Source: Capra hircus (lineage: Eukaryota; Chordata; Mammalia; Artiodactyla; Bovidae). Taken from it: a DNA stretch of 64,000 bases. Shown piece after piece: positions 10,936 through 20,084 of the stretch (position 1 is its first letter; the number at the start of each line of letters is the position of its first letter). Below the pieces are notes generated by a model, which was not told where the DNA came from, searched no databases, and was given only the letters and a program-made list of their open reading frames with translations. The translations under genes were made by a program, and so were the position numbers. The stretch is from positions 27,688,001 to 27,752,000 of the forward strand of contig NC_030836.1 in the NCBI RefSeq assembly GCF_001704415.2, given 5' to 3'.

Positions 10936-12082
10936 TAATTTCTTTTTTTCTGATTCAAATTCTGTTGTATATAGGATCCCCAGACTTGTTGATCTTACAC
11001 ATGGAAGTTTGTACTCTTTGACCAATATTTCCCATTCCCCTACCCCTCAACCCCTGGTAAATACCACTCTACTTTCTGTTTCTCTGAGTTTGTCTTTTAA
11101 AAGTTCTCTCTATAAGTAATACTGTACGATGTTAATCTTTCTACGTCTGATGTATTTCACTTAGCATAATGCCCTCAAGGTCCATCCAAGTTGTCACAAA
11201 CAGGAAAATTTCCTTCTTTTTCATCGCTAGATAATATTCCAGGGCATGTGTATACCACATTTTCTTTATGCATTTATCCCCTGATGCATGAATATGGAAA
11301 CCTAGGTGTTTCTGTATCTTGGCTATTGTGAAGAAGACTGAAATGAACATGGAGGTGCAGATATCTCTAGACATCTAGATTTCAATTCTTTTGGATATAT
11401 ACACAGAAGTGGGATTGCTAGATCATATGATAATTCTATTTTTAATTTTTAAAAGAAGTTCCACACTTATTTTCAGAGTGGTTGTGCCAGTTTGCATTCC
11501 CATCAATGGTGCCCTGGGGTTCCCCTTTTTCTCCAGTCTCTCATCAACACTTATGTCTTTTTTTTTTTTTTTTTCTTTTGCTGGTAGTCCTTCTCATTGA
11601 TATGAGGTGATATCTCATTGTGGTTTTGATTTGCATTTCCTGGATGATTAGTACCATAGCTTCTTTCTTTTTTTTTTTATTAACTAAATCCATACTTTAT
11701 TCGGATTTCCTTAGTTTTTACCTAATGTCCCTTTTGTATTCCAGGATCCTATCTAAGATACCACGTTACATTTAGTCATCTGTCTCTTTTGGTTCTTCTT
11801 GCCTGTGATGGTTTCTTAAGCTTGCCAGTGTTTTGCTGTTGTTTTGTTTTGTTTTGATTTAATATTTTAAAACTGAATTGAGTAGCACAGTTTCTTTCTC
11901 TAGTCACCTACTAAAGGACATCTTGGTTGCTTCCAAGTCTTAGCAACTTTCAAATTCATTTGAAATATCAAATGAATACAGCTGTTATAAGCATCTGTGT
12001 GCGGGTTTTTGTGTGGACATGTTTTCAGCTCATTTGGGTAAATACCAAGGAGTGCAGTTGCTTAATCATATGGTAAGAGTGG

Positions 12083-12298
12083 TGCTTTCCTGGTGGCTCA
12101 GTGGGTAAGGAATTCGCCTGCAATGCAGGAGGCACCAGAGACACTAGTTTGAGCCCTGTGTTGGAAAGATCTCCTGGAGAAGGAAATGGCAACCCACTCC
12201 AGTATTCTTGCTTGGGAAATCCCATGGACAGAGGAGCCTGGAGGGCTACAGTCCATGGGGTCACAAAGAGTTGGACACAATTGAGTGAAGCACATGTA
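12083..12298 (+). repeat. Bov-tA SINE inside L1
   Basis: Head 'gctttcctggtggctcagtgg', then the A-monomer 'atggcaacccactccagtat', ending 'gagttggacacaattgagtg'. L1 sequence resumes on both sides. Confidence 0.88.
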
Positions 12299-12934
12299 AG
12301 AATAGATTTACTTTTGTTTAAAACTGCCATACTTTTTTCAAAGTGTGGGTACCACTTTGTATTCCCACCACCAATAAATCAGAATTATTATTCTCTGTCC
12401 TTATCACATTTGGTGTTGTCAGTGGTTTGGATTTTGGCCACTCTAATAGTTGTGCAGTGTTGTTGTTGTTGTTTTTAAAATAATTGTTGTTTTAAATTGC
12501 ATTTCCCTGACGACATATGACACGGAGCATCTTTTCATGTCTTTACTAGCTATCTGTGTATCTTCTTTGGTGAGGTATCTGTTCAGATCTTTTGTCTATT
12601 TTTTAATCAGGTTGTCTGTTTTCTTTTTGTTGAATTTTAATTTTGTATATATTGGGTATATTATTGTGTATATTAACTTTGTATATACTGGGTAACAGCA
12701 TTTTGTTTTTCATATTTCATCAGATATGTCTTTTGCAAATATTTTCTTCCAGTCTGTGGCTTATTTTCTTGTTCGGTTGACATTATCTTTCAGAAAGCAG
12801 GAGTTTTTCATTTAGTGAATTCCAACTTATAATAACGTCTTCCATGGATTGTGCCTTTGGTGTTGTATCTTAAGCATTGCTGTATCCAGAGTCATCAAGG
12901 TGCTCTGTTATCTTCTAAGAGGTTGTGATTTTTT

Positions 12935-13048
12935 TTTTTTTTTTTAGGCCACTCCATCCAGCATGCAGGATCTTAGTTCCTCGACCAGGAACTGAAACTT
13001 GCAGTGGAATTGAGAAGTCACAGTCATTGGACTGCCAAAGAGGCCCCT
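12935..13048 (-). repeat. CHR-type SINE fragment
   Basis: A poly-T tract followed by 'gcatgcaggatcttagttcc' and 'gaccaggaactgaaacttgc', the antisense of the CHR family. The head end is degraded. Confidence 0.7.
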
Positions 13049-13440
13049 TCTAGGAGTTTCAAAGTTTGATGCAGATTTAAGTTTTAAAATTTCTATCATA
13101 ATTTCTTCTTTAACACATGAGTTATTAAGAAGTGTTCTTTTGTTATCTATGTGATAACAACCCTCCTAAATTTATTGAGATTTATGCCTTAGTCAATGCA
13201 CATGGTCAATATTTGGAGAACATTTTGTTTATTCTTCAGAAGACTATATATTCTTTAATTGGCATAGATCTTTGTATATTTTCAAAACAAACATTGCGTA
13301 TTAAACTACTGAAATCTTGCAAATCTTTACTATCTTTTCAAGTCCGTTTTACCAATTGCTAATCGAAAAGATGCTTTGAGATCTTCCACTGCAAAAATAG
13401 ATTGCTAAATTTCTCTCTGTAACAGTATCAATTTTTACTT

Positions 13441-13464
13441 CATATATATACATGTATATGTATA

Positions 13465-13505
<41 letters not shown>
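13441..13505. repeat. (TA)n/(TG)n microsatellite
   Basis: About 65 bp of alternating purine-pyrimidine, ending in an uninterrupted TA run. It abuts the tail side of the CHR SINE at 13506. Confidence 0.95.
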
Positions 13506-13508
<3 letters not shown>

Positions 13509-13607
13509 GCCATGCAGCATGTGGGATCCCTTACCAGAGATCAAAGCCAGGCCCCTTGCACTGGAAGAACAGAGTCTTAACCACTGGACCACCAGGGATG
13601 TCTCTTA
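13506..13607 (-). repeat. CHR-type SINE
   Basis: Antisense CHR: 'ggccatgcagcatgtgggatc' through 'accactggaccaccagggatg'. Its 3' tail has turned into the adjoining TA microsatellite. Confidence 0.82.
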
Positions 13608-14380
13608 TTTCATATGGTTTGAAATTAATTAATTAGATGCACATAATTCAGTTTTAGTGTTTGTTTTGGGTGAAAACAAATCTTTTGATTTTATGTAGCT
13701 ACAGACACTATTGAGGCTTCACTTATAATTCCCCAGAGTTTCCCTCTACACTGAAAGCTATTCTGTGTGCATACCTGCAATTCTGTTTGGGGAGCATACT
13801 GGGATACATGAAAGTCAGGTTGGGAGTACCAGGAATTAAGGTAATAAAAGAAGCCCTAAACTAATGATGGATGGGGATTCGCTGGATCGACACCGCAGTT
13901 TCCTTGCCTCTCAGTGGGGATTATCCTCAAATCTGTTTAACGCCGTCTCCCAGGGCTCCCAGCAGCACTGAGCTCCACAGTATTAGCTGGTTTGATAACA
14001 TATCCCTTATTGGTTTTGATCTCTTTGCCGATCCATTTCTTTACTCCTCTACTGATGTCTCCTGAAGTAAACTATTTGCACCCAAATTCAAAATACCCCA
14101 TTTATTCCTAATAACAAAGGAGACATCTGTTTAACAGGAGTTAGCCAGGACTGTCTCAGCAAACATTATGTGGGAACATCCTACTGTAATGAGACTTTTG
14201 GTCCTAAGTCCATTTATCTTTTATTACTAGCTATCCCTGCTTCCTGTGGCTTACTATCTGCCTGGCACATCTTTTTGCAGCACTGCACTTTAAACTTTTC
14301 CAAGTCTTTGTTTGGAATGTGTATCATTTAAACAACATTATAGCTGGATTAAAAAATCCTGTCCATCAAGTTGCATTTTA
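13608..14380. other. Non-coding stretch, nothing recognised
   Basis: AT-rich, no gene. A 64-codon plus-strand frame at 13871 has no recognisable features and lacks splice support. Confidence 0.4.
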
Positions 14381-15035
14381 ACTAATTCAGGCCATTTATA
14401 ATTTATTTATAATCTATAATTTAGCTGTGTTTCTATCATCTTTTTTTTTCACTCTCTATTCTCCCATTTTTCTATACTTTTTTTTTTTCTTCTCTTGGCT
14501 TTAAAAGAAATTGATTGAGTTTGTGTTTGTTTCCTAATCTATCAGTATGGAACTTATACCAATTCTCTTATTTTCTTCTTTTTGCAGTTACTCTGATAAT
14601 GTTCCCTTGAATACTCAATAAAATTAATATTTTAACCACCTTCTCCTCTCAAAATAAGTTAAAGACTTAGGAATAATTTAATTCTGATAACTCTCTCCCT
14701 GATTTACATCCTATTATTTTCCTGTATATTATTTATAAGGTTTTGAAAGCCACAAATGAATATTATTTTCATTTTATAAGATACTATTTAATTTGTCAAC
14801 ATTTTTACTAATTCTTTGGACACTACTCTTTCTTCATCTCAAACCTGTCTTTTGGAATAATTTTCCTTCTTCCTAAGATGTGTCTTTAGGAGTTCTTTTA
14901 GTGTTGACGGTAAACTGTAGTTTTTGTCCATCTGATAATATATTTTACCCTCATATTTGGAAGACTGCATTGGTAGGTACAGTATTCTAGGTTAATAGCT
15001 ATTTTTACCCATCATTTTGAAGATATTGTTCACTT
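14381..15035 (-). repeat. Probable old L1 remnant, antisense
   Basis: Phrases such as 'ggagttcttttagtgttgac', then 'ttttgtccatctgataatat' and 'cagtattctaggttaatagc', resemble the antisense 3' part of ancient L1. Strongly diverged, with approximate borders. Confidence 0.4.
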
Positions 15036-15039
15036 TCTA

Positions 15040-15842
15040 ACGATTTCTTTTATTATTGTCTAAATGTGTAAGACCTTTTTCCCTCTGACAGCCTTTAAGA
15101 TTGCAGACTATAAACTGGCACTTGCCGTCTACCTCTACAAGGAGGCAGTCTTGAGTCACTGCAGGTACTAAACCAACACTCCTCTGAGAGGAGTTCAGGG
15201 TGAAGATCAGGAATGAGGCACTCTGTGTTCTGGGAAAAATTTGGCAGAACAAGTCTTCCAATAGATATTTTCAGGAGAAGATTTTATGAGCCTAATTCTT
15301 TATCTTAAAAAAGACTTATTTATTTATTTGGCTGTGTTGGGTCTTCGTTGTGGCACAGAGGTCTTTGCAACTCATGGAAAGACAGCTCTCTAGCTGCGGC
15401 ATGCGGGCTCTAGAGTGTCCAGGATTTGGTAGTTGTGGCTCTAGTTGCTTCACTGCATGTGGGATCTTGGATCCCAGACCAGAGATTGAACCTGCGTCCC
15501 CTGCTTTGCAACGTGGATTTTTAACCACTGGACCACTAGGGAAGTTCCTATGAGCCCAATTCTGGCATCTTCTCGTATCTTCTAGAAAAGCATTAAAATC
15601 ATTAACAGGGGCATCTGCTCTTCATGACTAGCAGCAAGCCTCCGCCAAAATGTATGCCTGACTGCAGGTATCCCCCCTTCACTAAAATCATATTACACTC
15701 ACCTTCCCCATTGCCTCTGCAGCAGTTTCTCAGGGTTATCTGAAATGCTGTCTCCTAGGCTATAGTCCTCATTTTGCCCCAAATAAAACTTAACTCACAA
15801 CTCTCATGCTGTGCATTTTTTCAGTCAACAAGACTGTCTCTT
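15040..15842 (+). mobile_element. Class I (gammaretrovirus-like) ERV LTR fragment split by a SINE
   Basis: The right part has LTR features: 'ccttccccattgcctctgc', an AATAAA at 15781-15786 ('ccccaaataaaacttaactc') and a terminal 'tcagtcaaca', as in mammalian class I LTRs. The left border is uncertain. A CHR SINE at 15300-15548 interrupts it. There is no second LTR or internal gene nearby, so it is a solo or truncated LTR. Confidence 0.55.
15300..15548 (-). repeat. CHR-type SINE inside the LTR, with target-site duplication
   Basis: Minus-strand CHR, long form, from an A-rich tail (tttatttattt) to the head 'ggaccactagggaagttcc'. The duplication tatgagc(c/c)(t/c)aattct lies at 15285-15299 and 15549-15563 (14 of 15 match), which fixes the insertion point in the LTR. 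Confidence 0.9.
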
Positions 15843-15965
15843 TTCCTTTGGTATGCTCCAGTTTTACTACATTTTAGGTAGGTGTGGAAACCTTCACAAG
15901 CACCTTGTATGTATATTCATGTTTGAACGTGTATATTTATGTTTGTCATGAGTTCTAAAAAAATT

Positions 15966-16196
15966 GCAGTCATTACCTGACTCATTTGAAAAGACCCTGA
16001 TGCTGGGAAAGATTGAGGGCAAGAGGAGAAGGGGACGACAGAGGATGAGATACTTGGATGGCATCACCGACTCAATGGACATGGGTTTGGGTAGAGTCCG
16101 GCAGTTGGTGATGGACAGGGAGGCCTGGCATGCTGAAGTCCATGGGATTGCAGAGTTGGACACAACTGAGCGACTAAACTGAACTGAACTGAACTC
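15966..16196 (+). mobile_element. BovB LINE 3' fragment
   Basis: Only the last about 230 bp, from 'ctgactcatttgaaaagacc' to the tail 'actgaactgaactgaactc'. 5' truncated, as is usual for target-primed insertions. Confidence 0.9.
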
Positions 16197-16284
16197 CCAA
16201 AATACTGCCTCTCCTCCATCTCTCTATTCTCCCCTTTGAGCTCTTGATGAAATGTTAGACCTTTTCATTTCACATGAAAGAAAA

Positions 16285-16497
16285 GCGAAAGTGAAGTCGT
16301 TCAGTCGGGTCTGACTCTTTGTGACCCCATGGACTGTAGCCTACCAGGTTCCTCCATCCATGGAATTTTCCAGACAACAGTACTGGAGTGGGTTGCCATT
16401 TCTTTCTCCGGGAGATCTTCCCAACCCAGGGATTGAACCTGGGTCTCCTGCACTGCAGGCAGATGCTTTACTGTCTGAGCCACCAGGGAAACACTCA
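16285..16497 (-). repeat. Bov-tA SINE
   Basis: Antisense A-monomer (gtcgttcagtcgggtctgac), then the tRNA-like part, ending 'gagccaccagggaaac'. Confidence 0.9.
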
Positions 16498-17095
16498 TTC
16501 CACATGACCTGAGCCTTAATCTCTTTTTCTCATGTATTTCACTTCTTTGTCTGTCTGTATCCTATTCTGGATAGTTTTTTCAGATAAACTAACTCTCTTC
16601 AGCTGTATTTAACCTCTTTCATTTATATTTTTATTTCAATAGGTCATATTTCTGTTTATAAAAGTTCTATTTGTTCCTTTTCAAACTTAATCACTTTTGA
16701 TAGTGTCTTATCGCTTGCTCATTTTTTATAACAGTGTCTTTTATTTCTTCAAGCATTTCATAATTATTTTATGTTTTATGCATGATAATTTCAATATTCG
16801 AAGACCTTGGTGGTCTAAATATATTGCTTCTTACATTTGCTGACTTTCATTCTTGGTGATTTGTTCCCTTCTGTGTTTGATGTCCTTTCCTTGTCAACTC
16901 ATCTTTAATTAGCCTTAGTCTCTGAAAATTTAAGGAGATGGTTTTCTTCAGAGAGGATTTACATTTTTATTTTGGGAGCTTAGGATGCTACCAACTGGAG
17001 GCCAATACCAACCTAATCCGGGAGTCTCAGGTTCAGCTCCCGCACTTTGCCACTGGCACAAGTCTGGTCTTTGTCCGTGCTAATATAAACATTCG

Positions 17096-17306
17096 TGCTG
17101 TGCTTAGTTGCTCAGTTGTGTCTGACTCTTTGTGACCACATGGACTGTAGCCTGCCAGGCTCCTCTGTCCACGGAATTCTCCAGGCAAGAATACTGGAGT
17201 GGGTTGCTGTGCCCTCCTCTGAGGATCTTCCCAACCCAGGGATTGAACCCACGTCTCCCGCATTGTAGGTGGATTCTTTACCATCTGAGCCACCAGGGAA
17301 GCCCAG
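17096..17306 (-). repeat. Bov-tA SINE
   Basis: Antisense, from 'tgctgtgcttagttgctcag' to 'gagccaccagggaagccc'. Nearly full length. Confidence 0.9.
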
Positions 17307-17880
17307 TTGAAACATTTGCCCCTGGTTGATCCACATTTTATGAGTGCTAAGAAGTAAGGATTCTACTTACTAAGCATTTTTTATATGCTGCTTCTGTCTG
17401 GAATATGTGTCCTTTCATCCTTTTCTTTCCTCCACCCGATTAACTGATCTTTCGGCTAAGACTAAGTTCAGGCTTGTTCTCCTCCAAGATACCTTTGCTG
17501 AAAACCCCTAATCTGGGTTAGATGCTGCTTTTACATGCTTCCAGAGCACCTTGTATCTACTTCTGTCATTGCGTTTTCCACGCTGTGTTATGCTAACCTG
17601 TTTATTATCTGTGTTCCTCCATGAGACTGTCTCTTCGGTATGTCATGGCATAGTCACACTGTCTCCCCAGCGTCTAGCACACTTCATGGTCCATGAATAA
17701 AAGAAAGAACATCAGAATGAATGAGCGAGTGTGTGATGATTTTGGAATCAACAATTTGGGATTTCCAGAGAGGGTGAAGGATGACGAAGGAAGATGAGAA
17801 GAAAAGAGAAAAGGGAAACAACTGGTATTTTTAGGTGATTTGTTTGTTCTCCTTGATTAAGTGAAACAAAGTTATCACTT
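17307..17880. other. Non-coding stretch downstream of HEPACAM
   Basis: No gene seen. 'gagactgtctcttcggtatgtc', then 'agcgtctagcacacttcatgg' and 'tgaatgaatga'-like text, suggest an old interspersed repeat (L2-like). Not firm. Confidence 0.35.
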
Positions 17881-17965
17881 CATTTCATCAAAAGTTTATT
17901 GAGCATCCAGAATGTGCTAGGCACTCTGCTAGATGCCAGTAATACAAAGATGAAGATCAAAACAA
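17880..17965. repeat. Ancient mammalian interspersed repeat
   Basis: 'tttattgagcatccagaatg', then 'tgctaggcactctgctagat', is the widespread old mammalian repeat phrase. It supplies the probable HEPACAM polyadenylation hexamer at its left end. Confidence 0.55.
17895..17900 (-). terminator. HEPACAM: Probable HEPACAM polyadenylation signal
   Basis: tttatt on the plus strand is AATAAA on the gene strand, about 1.88 kb past the stop codon. That is close to the 3' UTR length I remember for human HEPACAM. An ATTAAA variant also occurs near 18576. No transcript end can be seen directly. Confidence 0.45.
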
Positions 17966-19781
17966 AACAAAAACAAAACCACTGCCTTGCTCCACCCCCT
18001 CCCCCCTTTTAAGGCAGATTTGACTTGAGCCTGGGAAGCCGGCCCCTCAGGGATGCAGCACTGGGGATTAGAGTACAGCTTGCCCTCATCTCGCCTTAAT
18101 CGTCACCCTTGCCTCTCCAGGTTGACTGGGATGTACCTGTCTGAGACTACATCGTGCATCTCCCACCTGCCTGAGCAACTTGTGGGGGGGTGTTCCCCTC
18201 CACCCCCACCCCCGCATACATTGTCTCCTAGATCAGGCACCTGGGAAAGTAAGCGGAGCAGTTCTGGGGTGAGGAAGCAGAGCTGCAAAGGCATACCTGC
18301 ACAGATGAGCCCGGAGAAGTGCATAGGGGCAGGGAGCTGGGAGGACCACGACCTGCAGGTTATGAGGTGGGGAGGGAGTCAACTAGAAATGTTGCTGCCC
18401 TTGGGCTGGGACAAAACTTGTCCTACGTGGAGTGGTGGGGAACTGGGACCTCGGGAGGTCTTCTGTGGGATGGTGCAGGGTCCGAGCTGGAGCTCAGGAA
18501 GCTGAGGAGGGACCAGAGATGCGCTAGAAGTATCAGGGAAGAGAGGTCAGCACACACAGAGGGCTTCTTCTGCATCATTTTAATCGCCTTCTATCTTCAC
18601 AAGGTAGATGACTGTCTTTCCTCCAAACTGTGCAGGAAGTGGTGGCGGCATGGGCATGGCCTAGCTAGACAGTGGACCAATCTCTCCATATTCTGCCGGT
18701 TTGTGTAATTAGGGAGCCTGCCCTGGCCTGTCTCCTGGGCCCTGCACACCGGGGAGCAAGGCAGGTGAGAGGCCTGAGACCAAAGATTCCATCCGGCCTC
18801 TAAGACGCAGTGGTGGGCGGGAAGAGCAATGAGCATCTTTCTCCTTCCATTATTTCTGGGGAGAGTCGAACTTCATCTTCTTAAACCTTCAGGAAGCTCG
18901 ACAACCTTTCCTGGGGACAATGATTGTTTGAAAGGCTTATTTTGTGCAAAGCCAGGGAGAACCAGTAGATAGGAGGGGTCAAAAGACAGATCCTCACTTG
19001 ATTTAGCTTTCTGGATCTGGGAATGAGTGAGGAGCCCCTTCTCTAGGGACTAGAGATGAAAAGAATGCTGGGCACGCTGCTGAAGGGGGCTTTGGGAGGA
19101 GGCCAAGCCTAGGAGGCTTGAATCCTTTGCTCTGGCTAGACCCGGGTTGTGGGCGGGCTGGGGGGACAGGCGGCAAAGAAATGCCCTTGAACCCCTCCCT
19201 GGCCAACTGGTAGGTACCCAGGTCCCAGATGCCTGAGAAGGGTGCCCCAAGGTCCTGTCTTCACGGTGATTTCCTGGGCTCCCCCTTAGGTCAGGACAGT
19301 TGTACCTTTGAGGCAAGTGGCCTCTCTAATCTGGACTTGCTGAGAAAGTTCCCTAGGAACCAGGAGTTCGTTCCTGGAGAGCAAGGGGAGAGGGTGGGTG
19401 GGAAGCATAAATGCGTCCTAGGAAGGACACAGGATAGTCATCGGGGTTAGGTTACTGATGTTAGTTTCCATAAGCCTCTCTGGGGATTGGGCCGTAAATT
19501 TAATAATCTATATGGTCCTAAGAGGGCATAACCCACACCCACTGAGAACACAGCCAGTGATCAGGGAGCAAACGCACCCCGATTTCACAATCTGGTCCAC
19601 CCTCCGCCATTCCCGCCTCGTCCCCGGACTCCGCAGGCTCACAGTGGTCCCCACGCCCTATCCTCTTGCCCGGCGGGACCTCGCCTAATCCCTCGCCCCT
19701 CGCGGGCCGCAGCCCCGCTGCCCCGCCCTCCCCTGGACGTGGGCCTCGGTGTGCGGGCGCCTCCGGAGGACGCCAGGAGGC
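17895..19781 (-). other. HEPACAM: HEPACAM 3' UTR (inferred)
   Basis: GC-rich, repeat-poor sequence from the stop codon at 19782 to the proposed AATAAA. Absence of recent SINEs in about 1.8 kb, against heavy density elsewhere, fits exonic sequence. In human a short antisense gene, HEPN1, is reported here. I cannot confirm a counterpart. Confidence 0.5.
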
Positions 19782-20080
19782 TCAAGCGCTGATCTCCACC
19801 GGCCCGGCCTCGTCTTGCTCGCGGATCAGGTGCACGCCCGCAGTCCGCAGTGTGCGAGAGGCGCTGCGCGAGCGGCCAGGCGAGCCCGGGGCCCGGGGCG
19901 GCGACGAGTGCGTCCGGCCGGTGGCGGGGGAGCGCGCTGGGGAGCGCGGGTAGCGGCGGGCGGAGCGGATGGGTAGCCCGGGAGACCGGCCCGGCACGGC
20001 CGCAGACACGGAGTAGCCCGGCGGGCCGGGCTCCGCCGCGCTCCGAGGCTCCGGGGCGGGGTTCTCCTCAGGCTCCGGGG
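19590..20080. promoter_or_regulatory. CpG-dense island over the HEPACAM last exon
   Basis: By eye CpG dinucleotides are far denser here than around it (runs such as cgcgagcggccaggcgagcc). It covers the terminal coding exon and the start of the 3' UTR. It may simply reflect codon use in the Arg/Pro/Ser tail, or mark a promoter for an antisense transcript. Confidence 0.5.
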
Positions 20081-20084
20081 AGTC
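19782..20084 (-). CDS. HEPACAM: HEPACAM coding exon 7 (terminal)
   Basis: 303 bases including the TGA at 19784-19782, with acceptor CCTTGCAG. Encodes DSPEPEENPAPEPRSAAEPG, then a Ser-Pro-Arg stretch (RRYPRSPARSPATGRTHSSP) and the end IREQDEAGPVEISA. Very high GC and CpG, forming part of a CpG island. Confidence 0.96.
   Translation of the reverse strand, partial: DSPEPEENPAPEPRSAAEPGPPGYSVSAAVPGRSPGLPIRSARRYPRSPARSPATGRTHSSPPRAPGSPGRSRSASRTLRTAGVHLIREQDEAGPVEISA

Larger units (their letters stand above)
11010..13440 (-). mobile_element. Old L1 LINE, antisense, interrupted by SINEs
   Basis: The minus strand at 11141-11374 encodes an ORF2-end-like peptide with ALEYYLAMKKKEIFLF and TTWMDLEGIMLSEI, a hallmark of the L1 ORF2 carboxy terminus. 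The flanking text, 'ttgcatttcctggatgattag' and the repeated 'ttgcatttccctgacgac', indicates at least two old L1 copies end to end. A Bov-tA and a CHR element are inserted. No intact frame remains. Confidence 0.65.
1420..17894. other. ROBO4-HEPACAM intergenic region
   Basis: About 16.5 kb between the ROBO4 start and the probable HEPACAM polyadenylation signal, where the two genes sit head to tail. I find no spliced gene here. The open frames are short and fall in repeats or non-conserved sequence. Most recognisable content is SINEs, BovB, old L1 and one LTR, listed separately. Confidence 0.7.

Noticed and set aside
18053..18505. 150-codon plus-strand frame as a possible HEPN1 counterpart
   Set aside because: It lies in the right place relative to the HEPACAM 3' UTR, but I cannot match it to HEPN1. 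It has low-complexity proline and no supporting signals.
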